The notes below the pieces were generated by a model. That model made no database searches, was not told where the DNA came from, and was given only the letters and a program-made list of their open reading frames with translations. Source: Stenotrophomonas geniculata ATCC 19374 = JCM 13324 (lineage in GTDB: Bacteria; Pseudomonadota; Gammaproteobacteria; Xanthomonadales; Xanthomonadaceae). Taken from it: 64,000 nt of DNA. The DNA lies in assembly GCF_001431625.1 (NCBI RefSeq), contig NZ_LLXT01000086.1:1-64000 (forward strand), given 5' to 3'. Positions 16,486 to 25,148 of the stretch are shown here, one piece after another. Within the stretch, counting starts at the first letter, position 1. Each line of letters begins with the position of its first letter. The translations under genes were made by a program, and so were the position numbers.

Positions 16486-17187
16486 GTGGCACTGCTGGAA
16501 GAGATGACGGCCGCCGTGCAGGCGATAGCACAAACCCGATGGTCTACACGGAGAGGTCAAGTTGTACCCGATCCAGAAGATCTGCGATTGGGCAATGACG
16601 CAGTGGAGTTTGATCGTGCCACTGTTTTGTACGCGGACCTGAACGGCTCAACGAATATGGTCGACACCGAAGCCTGGCAGTTGAGTGCAGAGATCTACAA
16701 AGCGTTCCTGCACTGTGCAGCGACGATCATCAGGAAAGAGGGCGGCAAGATCACCTCCTACGACGGAGATCGTGTCATGGGCATCTGGGTGGGTGACCGG
16801 CAAGCCACGCCGGCGGCTAAGGCCGGGTTGAAAATCAACTATGCGGTCAAGATGATCGTCATGCCAGCGTTGAAAAAGCAGTACCCCGACTGGACAGGTA
16901 CCGTGAGGCATGTCGTCGGAATCGACAGCAGCCCAATCCGAGCTGCTCGCACGGGTATTCGAGGCGGCAACGACATCGTCTGGGTTGGACGCGCGGCCAA
17001 TCATGCGGCCAAGCTCACGGACCTGGACCTTGCCCCGTCAACCTGGATTACCGATGAGGTGTTCATCCGGTTGGCTGATGAGTTGAAGTACGGTGGAACG
17101 CCGCCGACTCTGATGTGGGAGGCGTTCCGCTGGAACCGGCAGGGTGGTCGCCGCATTCACGGATCAGACTGGGCTTGGCGCGTCTAA
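16486..17187 (+). CDS. pycC: Pyrimidine nucleotide cyclase PycC
   Basis: The product is 233 aa from a GTG at 16486, placed 2 bp after the TIR effector stop and preceded by GAGGGA; the open frame from 16435 overlaps the effector and is less likely. It has a single class III cyclase domain with the two metal-binding aspartates: YADLNGST (D51) and YDGDRVMGIWVGD (D95). A late GVGRAAN-like segment (IVWVGRAANHAAKL) is also typical. PycC enzymes make cCMP or cUMP on phage infection. Compact length and pairing with PycTIR match known Pycsar operons of Xanthomonas type. It is not closely similar to the tandem cyclase next door. Confidence 0.88.
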   Translation: MALLEEMTAAVQAIAQTRWSTRRGQVVPDPEDLRLGNDAVEFDRATVLYADLNGSTNMVDTEAWQLSAEIYKAFLHCAATIIRKEGGKITSYDGDRVMGIWVGDRQATPAAKAGLKINYAVKMIVMPALKKQYPDWTGTVRHVVGIDSSPIRAARTGIRGGNDIVWVGRAANHAAKLTDLDLAPSTWITDEVFIRLADELKYGGTPPTLMWEAFRWNRQGGRRIHGSDWAWRV

Positions 17188-17355
17188 AGCGCCCTCTGCG
17201 GACCCGGCATTCGCAGGGCCAGCATGGCAGGGAAAGGGCGCACTGTTAGAGGCCGATTTCATGGCGCGGGAGTCAGGCAGCCGAGTCCTGCCCTCCGATG
17301 AGTGCGCGCCGGGAGAGGAACCCGCTGCCATTGCGGAGCTCTGGCAGAGGTTCAT

Positions 17356-19320
17356 CTACGCACCGGCCCCTAGCGCCGCATTGATCTCAGCGAAGGCCTT
17401 CTCAAAGCGCTCCAGCGTTTCATTGATGGCCGTAGTTTCCGCGGCCAGCACGTGCTGATTCTGGATGAGCCAGTTGGCGGGAGTGAAATGATCCAGGGGC
17501 GGAACGGAAGCCCCCATGACATTAAACAGTGCTTCGGCCTGTTTGACCTGGCGCGTCAGGGCACCGTCTTGGCTGAACTGCCGGGCGGAAATTTGCCCTT
17601 TTCCCTTCAGACCGTAGGCACCGTTGAGGATGTCGGCGAAGACGGCGGGTGCGAAGAAGTCCTCAATGTCGCTCTCCGCCTTTCCGGTGAAATCCGTGGC
17701 TACCAAGACGCCGGAAGTCTTCATGATCTGAGACTCCCTCAGCCGCTGCACCTTGCCTTTATCGCCATTGCCGTAGTCACACAAGGCGACCATGTGGATG
17801 CCCTTGCCAGAGAAGAGCGAGGCGAACGATTGCACTTTGTCTATGCCGCCTGTGGGGCAGATCACCCACCGGCTGTCCAAGCCTTGGCGCTTGCGTTGCT
17901 TGAGCGCGTGCGATGCCGCCTGAAGATAGAGCACATCCGAAGGTCCTTCGACCAACAGGGTATGCGCTCCCACAAACAGGCTTTGGGTAACCTCGTAACC
18001 GAGATGGGCCTGAAGGGGGAACAGCGTGTCCTGATCGACGCTCAGGACGTCCGCGGAGACCTGTGTGCCCTTAACGGTGGGGCGGCGACGCTGGTCGTAG
18101 GTGACAACGTCCTCGACGACGCGAACGTCCGCAAGACGATCGGCCGGCACCATAAAGGGCGAGTGGGTGCTGTAGATGACCTGGTGGTCGGGGAGTAGAC
18201 GCTCAATGATGTAGCGGAGCAGATCAGCTTGCGCCTTTCCATGTAGCGTCAATCCAGGCTCATCCAGAAGGATGATCGCACCGGGGTTCCTCTTTCGCAT
18301 CTGCTTGAACTGCGACAGGAAGGAGAAGAACCAGACGAATCCGGCGCTGCGCTCAGACAGGGGCACCGAAACCTTGTGGTTGTCATTCCGAATGCGGATT
18401 TTGGCAACAGTCCCGCTATTGAAGGGGGCGGGATCCTCGGAGAGGCCTTGGGCAAGCGCTATCTCTACACTGAGCGCGTCGTTCTGACTCCAAAACTCGA
18501 AGATCTCATCGGTAATTTCATTGGAGGCGGCTTGGCAACGTGCGTTGAGCTCTTCCAGGCGTGTGCTGGACTGCAATTCGCTGACCGACGTCCCGGCGTA
18601 CTCGAGGAAGTCGAGGAAAATCTGGTCACCCGGGGAGATCGTCGCGCCGCTTTGGGTGTCACGAGACAGCTTGTCCAGCGATATCTCCCCGGACATGCGA
18701 TCAAAGTGAGAGGTATAGAAGAACGCCGGCATCCTTTTCTGCAGGATATCGATGGCCGCCAGCACTGGTTTCCCCTTGCGGAAGCCGCTGATGGACCGCT
18801 TGACCGCCTGCAATTGGTCAGACGGCTCGGGGTGCGCATCTATCTCGACCACGAGTCGATCCAGCAATATCTTGGAAAACTTCTCCCGCTCTTCGCCTGC
18901 CACACCGTGCTGGTCGAGCAGAAACGCGCGCACCACGTTGGGATCGACGTGAATGCTCCAAGTGCTGTGGCCACTGTAATCTGTCGTTACGTCAACGGTC
19001 GTACTACTTAACGCGCCGGCACCCAGGACGTCGGCGACCGCCTTTTGGTCTTCGTGGCTGAGCTCCCAGGTCAGGGTGGCAACCGGTGCGGGTTCGTCGT
19101 CGTGGCGTTCCTCATACCGCGTGAGGAAGCGGCGGGGGTAATCGCGCACCGTGTCGTAAGCAAACTGGTCGGCGATGGGACGGGTACCAAACAACGCCGT
19201 CAGAATTGCAGTCTTGCCCGCCTCGTTCTTACCGACCAAGCAGGTCAGCTCTCCGACATCGAACGTTCCGGAATCCTCTGCAGAACGGAAGTTTCGGATC
19301 CGTGCCTTGACTAGCTTCAT
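17356..19320 (-). CDS. OLD-family ATPase/TOPRIM nuclease
   Basis: The product is 654 aa. The N-terminal ABC-type ATPase starts KLVKARIRNFRSAED with Walker A GKNEAGKT (residues 30-37), then Walker B IILLDEPGLTLH and an H-loop-like IYSTHSPF. The C-terminal TOPRIM nuclease has LLVEGPSDVLYL and VALCDYGNGDKGK. OLD proteins cleave DNA under ATP control and act in phage exclusion. No UvrD-type helicase is adjacent, so this is not Gabija; a solitary class 1 OLD role is more likely. The ATG at 19320 follows AGGGGGCAGC; the frame extends to 19398 without protein-like sequence. It converges with the pycC gene across 168 bp. Confidence 0.87.
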   Translation of the reverse strand: MKLVKARIRNFRSAEDSGTFDVGELTCLVGKNEAGKTAILTALFGTRPIADQFAYDTVRDYPRRFLTRYEERHDDEPAPVATLTWELSHEDQKAVADVLGAGALSSTTVDVTTDYSGHSTWSIHVDPNVVRAFLLDQHGVAGEEREKFSKILLDRLVVEIDAHPEPSDQLQAVKRSISGFRKGKPVLAAIDILQKRMPAFFYTSHFDRMSGEISLDKLSRDTQSGATISPGDQIFLDFLEYAGTSVSELQSSTRLEELNARCQAASNEITDEIFEFWSQNDALSVEIALAQGLSEDPAPFNSGTVAKIRIRNDNHKVSVPLSERSAGFVWFFSFLSQFKQMRKRNPGAIILLDEPGLTLHGKAQADLLRYIIERLLPDHQVIYSTHSPFMVPADRLADVRVVEDVVTYDQRRRPTVKGTQVSADVLSVDQDTLFPLQAHLGYEVTQSLFVGAHTLLVEGPSDVLYLQAASHALKQRKRQGLDSRWVICPTGGIDKVQSFASLFSGKGIHMVALCDYGNGDKGKVQRLRESQIMKTSGVLVATDFTGKAESDIEDFFAPAVFADILNGAYGLKGKGQISARQFSQDGALTRQVKQAEALFNVMGASVPPLDHFTPANWLIQNQHVLAAETTAINETLERFEKAFAEINAALGAGA

Positions 19321-19421
19321 GCTGCCCCCTGATTCCTGCCGTGGATGGTGCGCGTCTTGTGCAGGATAGGGCCCGAGCGGGGCACATTCAACGCGCACTG
19401 CTGGCCGCTCGGGCCGGAGGC

Positions 19422-20498
19422 TCAGTCCTCATCCATCAGGCGCGCGGCGGGGTTGCTGCCGACGCCGCCCTGCTGGAAATATCCGATCACGCTGGCCACG
19501 GAGCGGTGATCGGTCATCGCCATCAGCGCCGGCAGGGCCACCCCACGCCGCGCACCTTCGGTAACAAAGCCCGAGCGCAGGCTGTGGCCGGCAAAGTCCC
19601 CGTCCAGACCGGCCAACCGCGCCCGGTCCTTAACGATGGCGGCGACCGCCTTGCCGCTGAGCGCGCCGCCCAATGACCGTGGCCAGACGCGCCGGAACAG
19701 GGGGCCGTCGGTAATCTCGGCCACGTCCAGCCAGTCCTGCAGTGCGGTGGCTGCCTCTCCCAGGATGGGCTTGTCGGGGCTGCTGCCAACCACTGGCCCG
19801 GACTGCAAGGTTTTTCCGTGATCCAAGCGATAGGTGTAGCCGCCTTCGGGCAGTCGGGTGAGGTGATTCACCGTCGCCTCGGCGACTTCGCTGCGGCGGC
19901 GCCCGCCGCTAGCAAAGGCAAAGTAGAGCAGGGCGCGATCGCGCTTCCCCTTGAGCGAGGTGTCGCAGGTGGCCGCCATTGCGCGCAGATCTGCGGCTGA
20001 CAGCGCGGTCTTCTTGGCCGGGCGCTCGCCTCGTTTGTGAGAAGCCCTGCGCCCCTTGGACAGTAGGGTCCTCACGGCGCGATTCTCGCAAGGGTTGTCT
20101 TGGCGGGCCTGCTTGTGGGCCGCCGACAAGACCGCCACCCGGTGGACCAGGCTGGAGAACGCCAGCGGCCCAGGCTTCTTCTTCAGGCCCGCATGCACCA
20201 AGGCACTATCCAAGTCTGCAGGCAGATCCCAACGAAGCCCCAAATCGCCTGAGCGCCCCATGTGATCCACGATGAACTGAACCACTGCCGCCGGGGGGAC
20301 GGGTAGGGCGATGGGCCTGCCATAGCGCCCTTCGAACCAGCCCGCCCAATAGCGCAGGGCGCCGGCGTAGCTGCGAATGGTGTTAGGCGCTTCGGCCTCC
20401 TGCAGGATGTCTCGCACCGCTTCTGCGGCGGAAGTGGCCAGCCGCTCCGGAACCAGCCCCGAAACGAGTTCCCCTGACGCAGCAGTGATATTATTCAT
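19422..20498 (-). CDS. Tyrosine recombinase/integrase
   Basis: The product is 358 aa from the ATG at 20498; an in-frame ATG at 20564 is possible and would add 22 residues. The SAM-like N-terminus (NTIRSYAGALRYW) is followed by a catalytic domain with Arg in GGRRRSEV, the HSLR box (GHSLRSGF), a second His (TDHRS) and the nucleophile tyrosine in VIGYFQ. All core residues are present. It probably integrates or excises the element carrying this defence island. It is divergent from the KfrA-like gene, and the 104-bp gap between them holds a clear palindrome. Its stop lies about 100 bp from the OLD start. Confidence 0.88.
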   Translation of the reverse strand: MNNITAASGELVSGLVPERLATSAAEAVRDILQEAEAPNTIRSYAGALRYWAGWFEGRYGRPIALPVPPAAVVQFIVDHMGRSGDLGLRWDLPADLDSALVHAGLKKKPGPLAFSSLVHRVAVLSAAHKQARQDNPCENRAVRTLLSKGRRASHKRGERPAKKTALSAADLRAMAATCDTSLKGKRDRALLYFAFASGGRRRSEVAEATVNHLTRLPEGGYTYRLDHGKTLQSGPVVGSSPDKPILGEAATALQDWLDVAEITDGPLFRRVWPRSLGGALSGKAVAAIVKDRARLAGLDGDFAGHSLRSGFVTEGARRGVALPALMAMTDHRSVASVIGYFQQGGVGSNPAARLMDED

Positions 20499-20538
20499 AT
20501 GTACTATGTATTGTGCACTATGATTAGGTTGAGCTACA

Positions 20539-20561
20539 TCTGATAAATATGCCTTATCAGA
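20539..20561. promoter_or_regulatory. kfrA operator: Palindrome between integrase and kfrA
   Basis: TCTGATAA (20539-20546) and TTATCAGA (20554-20561) form perfect 8-bp arms around 7 nt, in the divergent promoter region. KfrA proteins bind dyads upstream of their own genes, so this is a likely operator that would also cover the integrase promoter. Confidence 0.6.
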
Positions 20562-20602
20562 CATGGCCTGCCAATTCTCACCGTTCCGCAGAAGGACACC
20601 CA

Positions 20603-21577
20603 ATGGCCAAGGGCATCAGCGAACTGGATGTGCACCAGGCAGCGGACGACATCATCGCCGCCGGCGAACGTCCCACCGTCGAGCGAATCCGAGCCCACTT
20701 GGGCACCGGCTCGCCCAACACCGTCACGCGTTGGCTGGAGACCTGGTGGCAGACCGTAGGCTTTCGCCTGCGCCAGCGCGCCATTGAGGCGGCGGTTCCA
20801 GGCATCCCAGAGCGGGTAGCTCACCTGAGCCAGCGTTTGTGGCAGGCCGCGCTGCAGGATGCCGGCGAGCTCGCTCAGACCCAGCTGGAGTCGACCAGGC
20901 ACGCACTGGAGGAACGCGAGCGCCTGCTGGAGGAGGACCGGGTGGCCCTGACGCTGGCGATTGAGGCCAGCCAGAAGCGCGAAAGGGAGGCTCAGGTCCA
21001 GACTCAGGCCGCCGCCACCACCGCGGAGCAGTTGGCGGCACAGGTCTCCCAGATGACGGCACAAGTACAAGACCTGCTGCGCCAACGCGATGGAGCCTAT
21101 GGACGGGCGGAGCGACTCGAGCAGGAACTGGATGCCGTACGCCGCAGTCTGGGCGAGGCCGCGGCCGCTCACGAAGAAGAGAGGAGGGCGCTCCAGGCGC
21201 ACGTCAGGGCAGTGGAGGATCGTGCCCATACGGAGGTTGACCGGCATCGCCAGGCGTTGCGGTCAGCCGAGCAGGAGTGGGGGCGGGAGCGCATGGCCTT
21301 GGCCACCTCATTGCGAGAGAGCGAGCAACAAGCCATTGCTGCTGCCAACCGCGAGCAACAGGCATTGCGCCGACTGGAAGGCGTGAACGCGCGGGCTGAT
21401 GGCTTGGAGGCGCAGCTGACGTCACTGAAGGAAACCACTCGGCAAGTTACCGAGGCACTCCGACAAGGGAGAGCGAACACGGCAACGCCAAGCAGGCAAA
21501 GCAAGCCACGCCGCACCGCGCCCAGAAGAGTGGGCGAGCCGACACAAGAACCCAATAGCAGGAAATCTAAGACTTGA
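20603..21577 (+). CDS. kfrA: KfrA-like DNA-binding coiled-coil protein
   Basis: The product is 324 aa. The N-terminal KfrA domain (AADDIIAAGERPTVERIRAHLGTGSPNTVTRWLETWW, residues ~10-47) is a winged HTH. From about residue 75 to 300 it is an almost continuous Glu/Gln/Arg/Ala-rich coiled coil, and the tail is basic. KfrA of IncP plasmids is an autoregulator that also supports stable inheritance, with a coiled coil resembling a filament or partition protein. The ATG at 20603 has a GAAGGA site; the frame from 20549 overlaps the palindrome and is less likely. Its presence beside an integrase suggests a plasmid- or ICE-derived backbone. Confidence 0.87.
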   Translation: MAKGISELDVHQAADDIIAAGERPTVERIRAHLGTGSPNTVTRWLETWWQTVGFRLRQRAIEAAVPGIPERVAHLSQRLWQAALQDAGELAQTQLESTRHALEERERLLEEDRVALTLAIEASQKREREAQVQTQAAATTAEQLAAQVSQMTAQVQDLLRQRDGAYGRAERLEQELDAVRRSLGEAAAAHEEERRALQAHVRAVEDRAHTEVDRHRQALRSAEQEWGRERMALATSLRESEQQAIAAANREQQALRRLEGVNARADGLEAQLTSLKETTRQVTEALRQGRANTATPSRQSKPRRTAPRRVGEPTQEPNSRKSKT

Positions 21578-21725
21578 GGCCATCCATTCGATCAAGGCTT
21601 CTTTCCCCGAAAGACTTGGAGGACGTACACGCCCCCCCCAAAGTTCATCCTCGACCGCGCCCGAGAGCACGGCGCGACAGGCCCCGTACGAACGGTAGAA
21701 ACCAGCACGCCGGAGGAGGAACGCC

Positions 21726-22331
21726 ATGAAGCAGGGAAGAACTGACAGAGATTGGGCGGTGGTCGCTGTGATGACCTTTGCCGCAGGAGCCGTCTTGACT
21801 TGGGCACTCATGAGCAAGCCGAGTCCCAAATCCGCCACGTTAGCGCTTGACTGGCCGGCGTGGGTGCAAGCGATCGGCAGCATCGCAGCCATCATCGCCG
21901 CGGGACTGATCCCCCTTTGGCACGCCAGAGTCAGGAGACGGGAGGTCACACAGTCCCTCATAGAGCTGATTTCCTATGCGCGATTTCCAGCGACACTGAT
22001 GCTGGCGCAGTTCGAGGGAGGATTCGGCGGCCCCCGGCTGATCTTGGCGCATCTGACCCAGCTTCATAAGGCTTTCGATTCAGTCAACTATGTTGACGTG
22101 CCGAACCGATCCTTGGCGATTGCGCTGCAGCAATCAGCAACGGCTGTGAGTGCACTTAAGGAGATCCAGGAACTCTTTCTGAGAAAAGAAGAGATGAAAA
22201 AGGGGCGGGGGAGCGAGATCGTTAAAAAGTACCTGCTCATGCTCGATAGAGCCGTCGAAGAAGCAATCAAGGCAACCGGTCAGCGGCCTCGAGACTTCAA
22301 CTACGACACAATCGTGCTGCCTAATGAATAG
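21726..22331 (+). CDS. Small two-TM membrane protein of unknown function
   Basis: The product is 201 aa with a strong GGAGGAGG site before the ATG at 21726. Two hydrophobic segments occupy about residues 10-29 (WAVVAVMTFAAGAVLTWALM) and 45-65 (WVQAIGSIAAIIAAGLIPLW). They are followed by a basic HARVRRR boundary and a ~130-residue helical cytoplasmic domain. I do not recognise a family. Two N-terminal helices with a soluble helical domain is a layout often seen in defence effectors, but nothing here proves that role. It is the last gene before a 234-bp promoter region. Confidence 0.6.
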   Translation: MKQGRTDRDWAVVAVMTFAAGAVLTWALMSKPSPKSATLALDWPAWVQAIGSIAAIIAAGLIPLWHARVRRREVTQSLIELISYARFPATLMLAQFEGGFGGPRLILAHLTQLHKAFDSVNYVDVPNRSLAIALQQSATAVSALKEIQELFLRKEEMKKGRGSEIVKKYLLMLDRAVEEAIKATGQRPRDFNYDTIVLPNE

Positions 22332-22565
22332 CCCATGCAAATGCTGTTCGTTACAACTACGCGGTAATAGTCACAAACCTCTCTCTAGTAATCCACTGCC
22401 GAGGGCTATCCGGCAAATCGTGCGGAGTCGGAGGGAGTAGCTGGCGTCTGAACGGGGGAACTCGCCTGGCGATGTAGCAGGGGCCTGGTGCACTGGACTG
22501 TAACAGAGCAGTTTCACTGTCACCGCGCCTTGTTACGGTAAAGAACCTCCGTTACATTCGCTGCT
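22332..22565 (+). promoter_or_regulatory. Promoter region with repeated GTTAC half-sites
   Basis: This 234-bp gap ends in two GTTAC half-sites (GTTACGG and CCGTTAC, about 22532-22556) just before the ATG at 22566. AbiEi-type antitoxins repress their own promoters, so the pair is a plausible operator for the downstream gene. Confidence 0.4.
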
Positions 22566-23594
22566 ATGAACGACCTCGACGCCGCAGCCCGCTATCTTCA
22601 GGGTCTACTACCCGACATGGTCGGTGAGCTCGAGCCCTGGCCCAGCTCCAAGACGCGCGGCTTACCCCACTTCCTCGCCACCCTATTCGGCCTGGCCGAG
22701 CTTGACCTGCTCGGCCACAGGGTGCTGCTGGCCACCGTCCCGGCGCAGACGGAACCGTTGCCACCTTTGCGGCTGATCGCGCAGGTGCATCGATTGGCGG
22801 AAAAGGCCGGCTTGAGGGTCATTCTCGTGCTCTCCGGCGTTTCGCCCTACATTCGCTCCAAGCTCATCGAGTCTCGGGTGGATTTCGTTGTGCCTGGTAG
22901 CCAACTGTTCGCTCCGAGCTTCCTGATGAGCTTACGCGAGCGCGATTCGTCTCCAAGGGTGCTCACATCCGCTGGGGAGCGGTTGAGCCATCCGGCACAA
23001 GCGGTTCTGATCGCGGCCCTGTTGCGGCCCGACTTGGAGGAGCGCGGCATCCCTGGCAGCGTCCCGTGGGTGCCGCTCGACCTGGCGCGCGAGGCAGGCT
23101 ACTCACGCATGACTGCCTCGCGGGTCGCCCGTGAACTGGTGGCGGCTAACCTCGTCAGCGCCCAGCGCGAGGGGCGGGAGACGAAGCTACGGTTCTTGAA
23201 AGCGCGCCGCTCCTTGTGGGCGGTCGCGCTGCCGCGGCTGCGCTCGCCGGTGCTGCGCACCACTTGCATCGGCAAAAGTGGCTTGGACATGCTGCTGGCC
23301 GATCATTGTCGTGCTGCGGGAGAAACCGGCCTGTCCGTTCTCACCGAACTGGCGGCGCCATCGCGTCCGATCGCTGCGATCGGACGAGACTGCTTCCGTC
23401 GGCATCCGGAGCCGGAATGGTTTCCCGTGGCCGGCGAGGGCTATGCAGACGTGCAGCATTGGGCGTACTCCACCCGCCTGGGTGGCGCGGGCACCGTCGT
23501 GGACCCGTTGTCGCTGTACCTGTCCTTGCAGGGACAGGGCGACCCGAGGCTGAACGGCGCGCTGCGGGACCTGCTCGATGAGGTCTTCGTCTGA
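22566..23594 (+). CDS. AbiEi-like antitoxin/wHTH regulator
   Basis: The product is 342 aa. A central winged-HTH-like segment (WVPLDLAREAGYSRMTASRVARELVAANLVSAQREGRETKLRF, residues ~160-203) is flanked by an N-terminal restriction-like alpha/beta domain and a C-terminal segment ending DPLSLYLSLQGQGDPRLNGALRDLLDEV. That end is characteristic of AbiEi-type antitoxins paired with nucleotidyltransferase toxins. The toxin gene should begin at the overlapping ATG at 23578, but it is decayed. The antitoxin itself is intact. It may persist as an orphan regulator or as protection against a toxin elsewhere. Confidence 0.65.
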   Translation: MNDLDAAARYLQGLLPDMVGELEPWPSSKTRGLPHFLATLFGLAELDLLGHRVLLATVPAQTEPLPPLRLIAQVHRLAEKAGLRVILVLSGVSPYIRSKLIESRVDFVVPGSQLFAPSFLMSLRERDSSPRVLTSAGERLSHPAQAVLIAALLRPDLEERGIPGSVPWVPLDLAREAGYSRMTASRVARELVAANLVSAQREGRETKLRFLKARRSLWAVALPRLRSPVLRTTCIGKSGLDMLLADHCRAAGETGLSVLTELAAPSRPIAAIGRDCFRRHPEPEWFPVAGEGYADVQHWAYSTRLGGAGTVVDPLSLYLSLQGQGDPRLNGALRDLLDEVFV

Positions 23595-24070
23595 TCGCAG
23601 GCGCGCGGGAGCTCGGCGAGTGGTGCCTGAACTCCGGTACCAGTCCGCGGTCATCGGGGCCGTTGCGCTGGCCGTCGTAACGCAGGAAGCGAAGCGGCAA
23701 GTGGGGCCACGAAGGATCTGGAACGTGGTGCTGAGCGTGGAGGCGCTGACGCTTGCGTTCGGCCAGCGGTTCTCGGGGGGATATCGAGGCAGCGGCTACG
23801 AGGTGCGCCAGCCCTCGGACCGACACTCAACGTTCTATCGCTTCCGGCGGCCTGCGCCCAGAAACTGCAGGAGTGGCCGACGGGTCGTTTCGACCTGATC
23901 GTCTGCAGCGGGATGGACGACTAACCCGGGCCGGATGCCCTGCTCGAACTGCGTGACGGTGCGCATGGGGCGACGAAGGACGGTAGCCTGCTGGTGGCTT
24001 GCCAATGGCTGCCCATCCTTCAAGTAGCAATGCCTTGGGCGCATGCGCTGGCTAGGATTGTGCCGCGCTG
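23578..24070 (+). pseudogene. Decayed AbiEii-like toxin and adjacent fragment
   Basis: An ATG at 23578 overlaps the antitoxin end, as in AbiE operons. The first frame (to 23898) includes VVLSVEALTLAFGQRF, GSGYEVRQPSDRHSTFYRFRRPA, which fits the middle of an AbiEii-type nucleotidyltransferase, but the N-terminal GS...D motif is missing and frame is lost after RRPA. A second frame then reads KLQEWPTGRFDLIVCSGMDD-stop and continues in-frame to about 24070 (DALLELRDGAHGATKDGSLLVACQW), which may be a different gene fragment. Internal deletion plus frameshift seems the best explanation. No functional toxin is encoded. Confidence 0.55.
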
Positions 24071-24183
24071 AATCTGCTTCTGGCCGGCAGACGATCACCC
24101 TCGAAGTCGCAGGGCTAGGACAACTGATCTCAATCATGGAGGGATAGATGTGGCCTAACCCTTAACAACTCCGTGAGGGCGGC

Positions 24184-24807
24184 TTACATCGCATCCACAG
24201 TGATGCCATGAAGGATCATTGAAGCATGCTGGGACGCAAGTTTGTCCAGCGCAGGTGCATGCGGACTCGAGGTCCCGAACAGCTCGTGGAACAGCACACC
24301 CATTACGATCGGAGCCATGATTGAAAAGGCCATGAGATTTGAGTCGCCGGCGCGGACGGTCCCCTTGGCCTGCGCCCGCTCGACAGCGCTTGCCACCAGC
24401 CGGATCATGCGAGATGCAACTTCGTCATGCCAGATCCTCGCAAGCTCAGGAAACATTCGGCTCTCCGATAGCACCATTCGCAATGCTGCAGACAAGCGGG
24501 CATCGCCACCTGATGAGACCGCTCGCTGGAGGAGCGTCGGGATTAGCTCCTCAATCGACCCGTCGAAGGTCGCCTGTGCCGTCTCAAGGCCTTCCAGATT
24601 TGTGGAGATCAACTGGCGCGCTGCGGCTCGAAACAGCTCTTCCTTGGTTTCAAAGTAGAGGTAGATCGTGCCCTTCGCGACTCGTGCGCGCTTCGCGATA
24701 TCAGAGAGCTTTGCGGCAGCAAAGCCGTTCTCAAGGAAAACATCTACCGCAGCGTCTACAATCTCGAGCGGCCGCGCCTCCTTGCGACGACTCCACTTAG
24801 GTTGCAT
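24184..24807 (-). CDS. TetR/AcrR-family transcriptional regulator
   Basis: The product is 207 aa. The HTH (ILDAAVDVFLENGF-like start, then KLSDIAKRARVAKGTIYLYFETKEELF, residues ~15-57) is typical TetR. The C-terminal ligand domain resembles TetR_C regulators of efflux and aromatic catabolism. I chose the ATG at 24807, which puts the HTH right after a basic N-terminus; the frame extends to 24900 without family similarity. It lies 5 bp after a truncated FAD-monooxygenase fragment on the same strand, so it was probably co-transcribed with a monooxygenase that has since been lost. Confidence 0.85.
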   Translation of the reverse strand: MQPKWSRRKEARPLEIVDAAVDVFLENGFAAAKLSDIAKRARVAKGTIYLYFETKEELFRAAARQLISTNLEGLETAQATFDGSIEELIPTLLQRAVSSGGDARLSAALRMVLSESRMFPELARIWHDEVASRMIRLVASAVERAQAKGTVRAGDSNLMAFSIMAPIVMGVLFHELFGTSSPHAPALDKLASQHASMILHGITVDAM

Positions 24808-24812
24808 CTCGC

Positions 24813-25148
24813 TCACGTGCTCAATCTCTTGCCCATGCGGGAATCCCAATAGCGCTGCAGCTCGTCTAGGGACTGCGTTGGCTGTGCCAATCCCACCCAA
24901 GTGTCAGGCCGCAGAACGTAGACAGCGTCCTGCTGACGTCCAGCGCGGCCATGTTCTTCGTGCCAGGTAAACTCGCGAAGAGCCATGCCGCGGCTGTCGC
25001 ACCAGCCCTTTAGTTCAGTACTGGCTCGTCCATAGACATGGACCTGCCAGCCGATTTGCTCTGAGATCGCGTAGTTGTCCTCACCACGCGTCTTCACCCA
25101 GGGCAGGCGATCGCCGCCTTCAATCTTTCCAGCCTTGCCCTGGCTCAA
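24813..25148 (-). pseudogene. FAD-dependent monooxygenase, C-terminal fragment
   Basis: The 111 residues (RLPWVKTRGED, WQVHVYGRAS, VYVLRPDTWVGLAQPTQSLDELQRYW) match the thioredoxin-like C-terminal domain of phenol-hydroxylase-type (TfdB/MhpA) flavoprotein monooxygenases. The FAD-binding N-terminal ~400 residues are absent. The break sits at about 25148, where a plus-strand membrane-protein fragment begins, so a deletion or rearrangement joined two unrelated genes. Confidence 0.65.

Noticed and set aside
17356-19320. Gabija assignment for the OLD protein in the Pycsar island
   Set aside because: No UvrD-type helicase lies next to it; the neighbour is an integrase. Called a solitary OLD protein instead.
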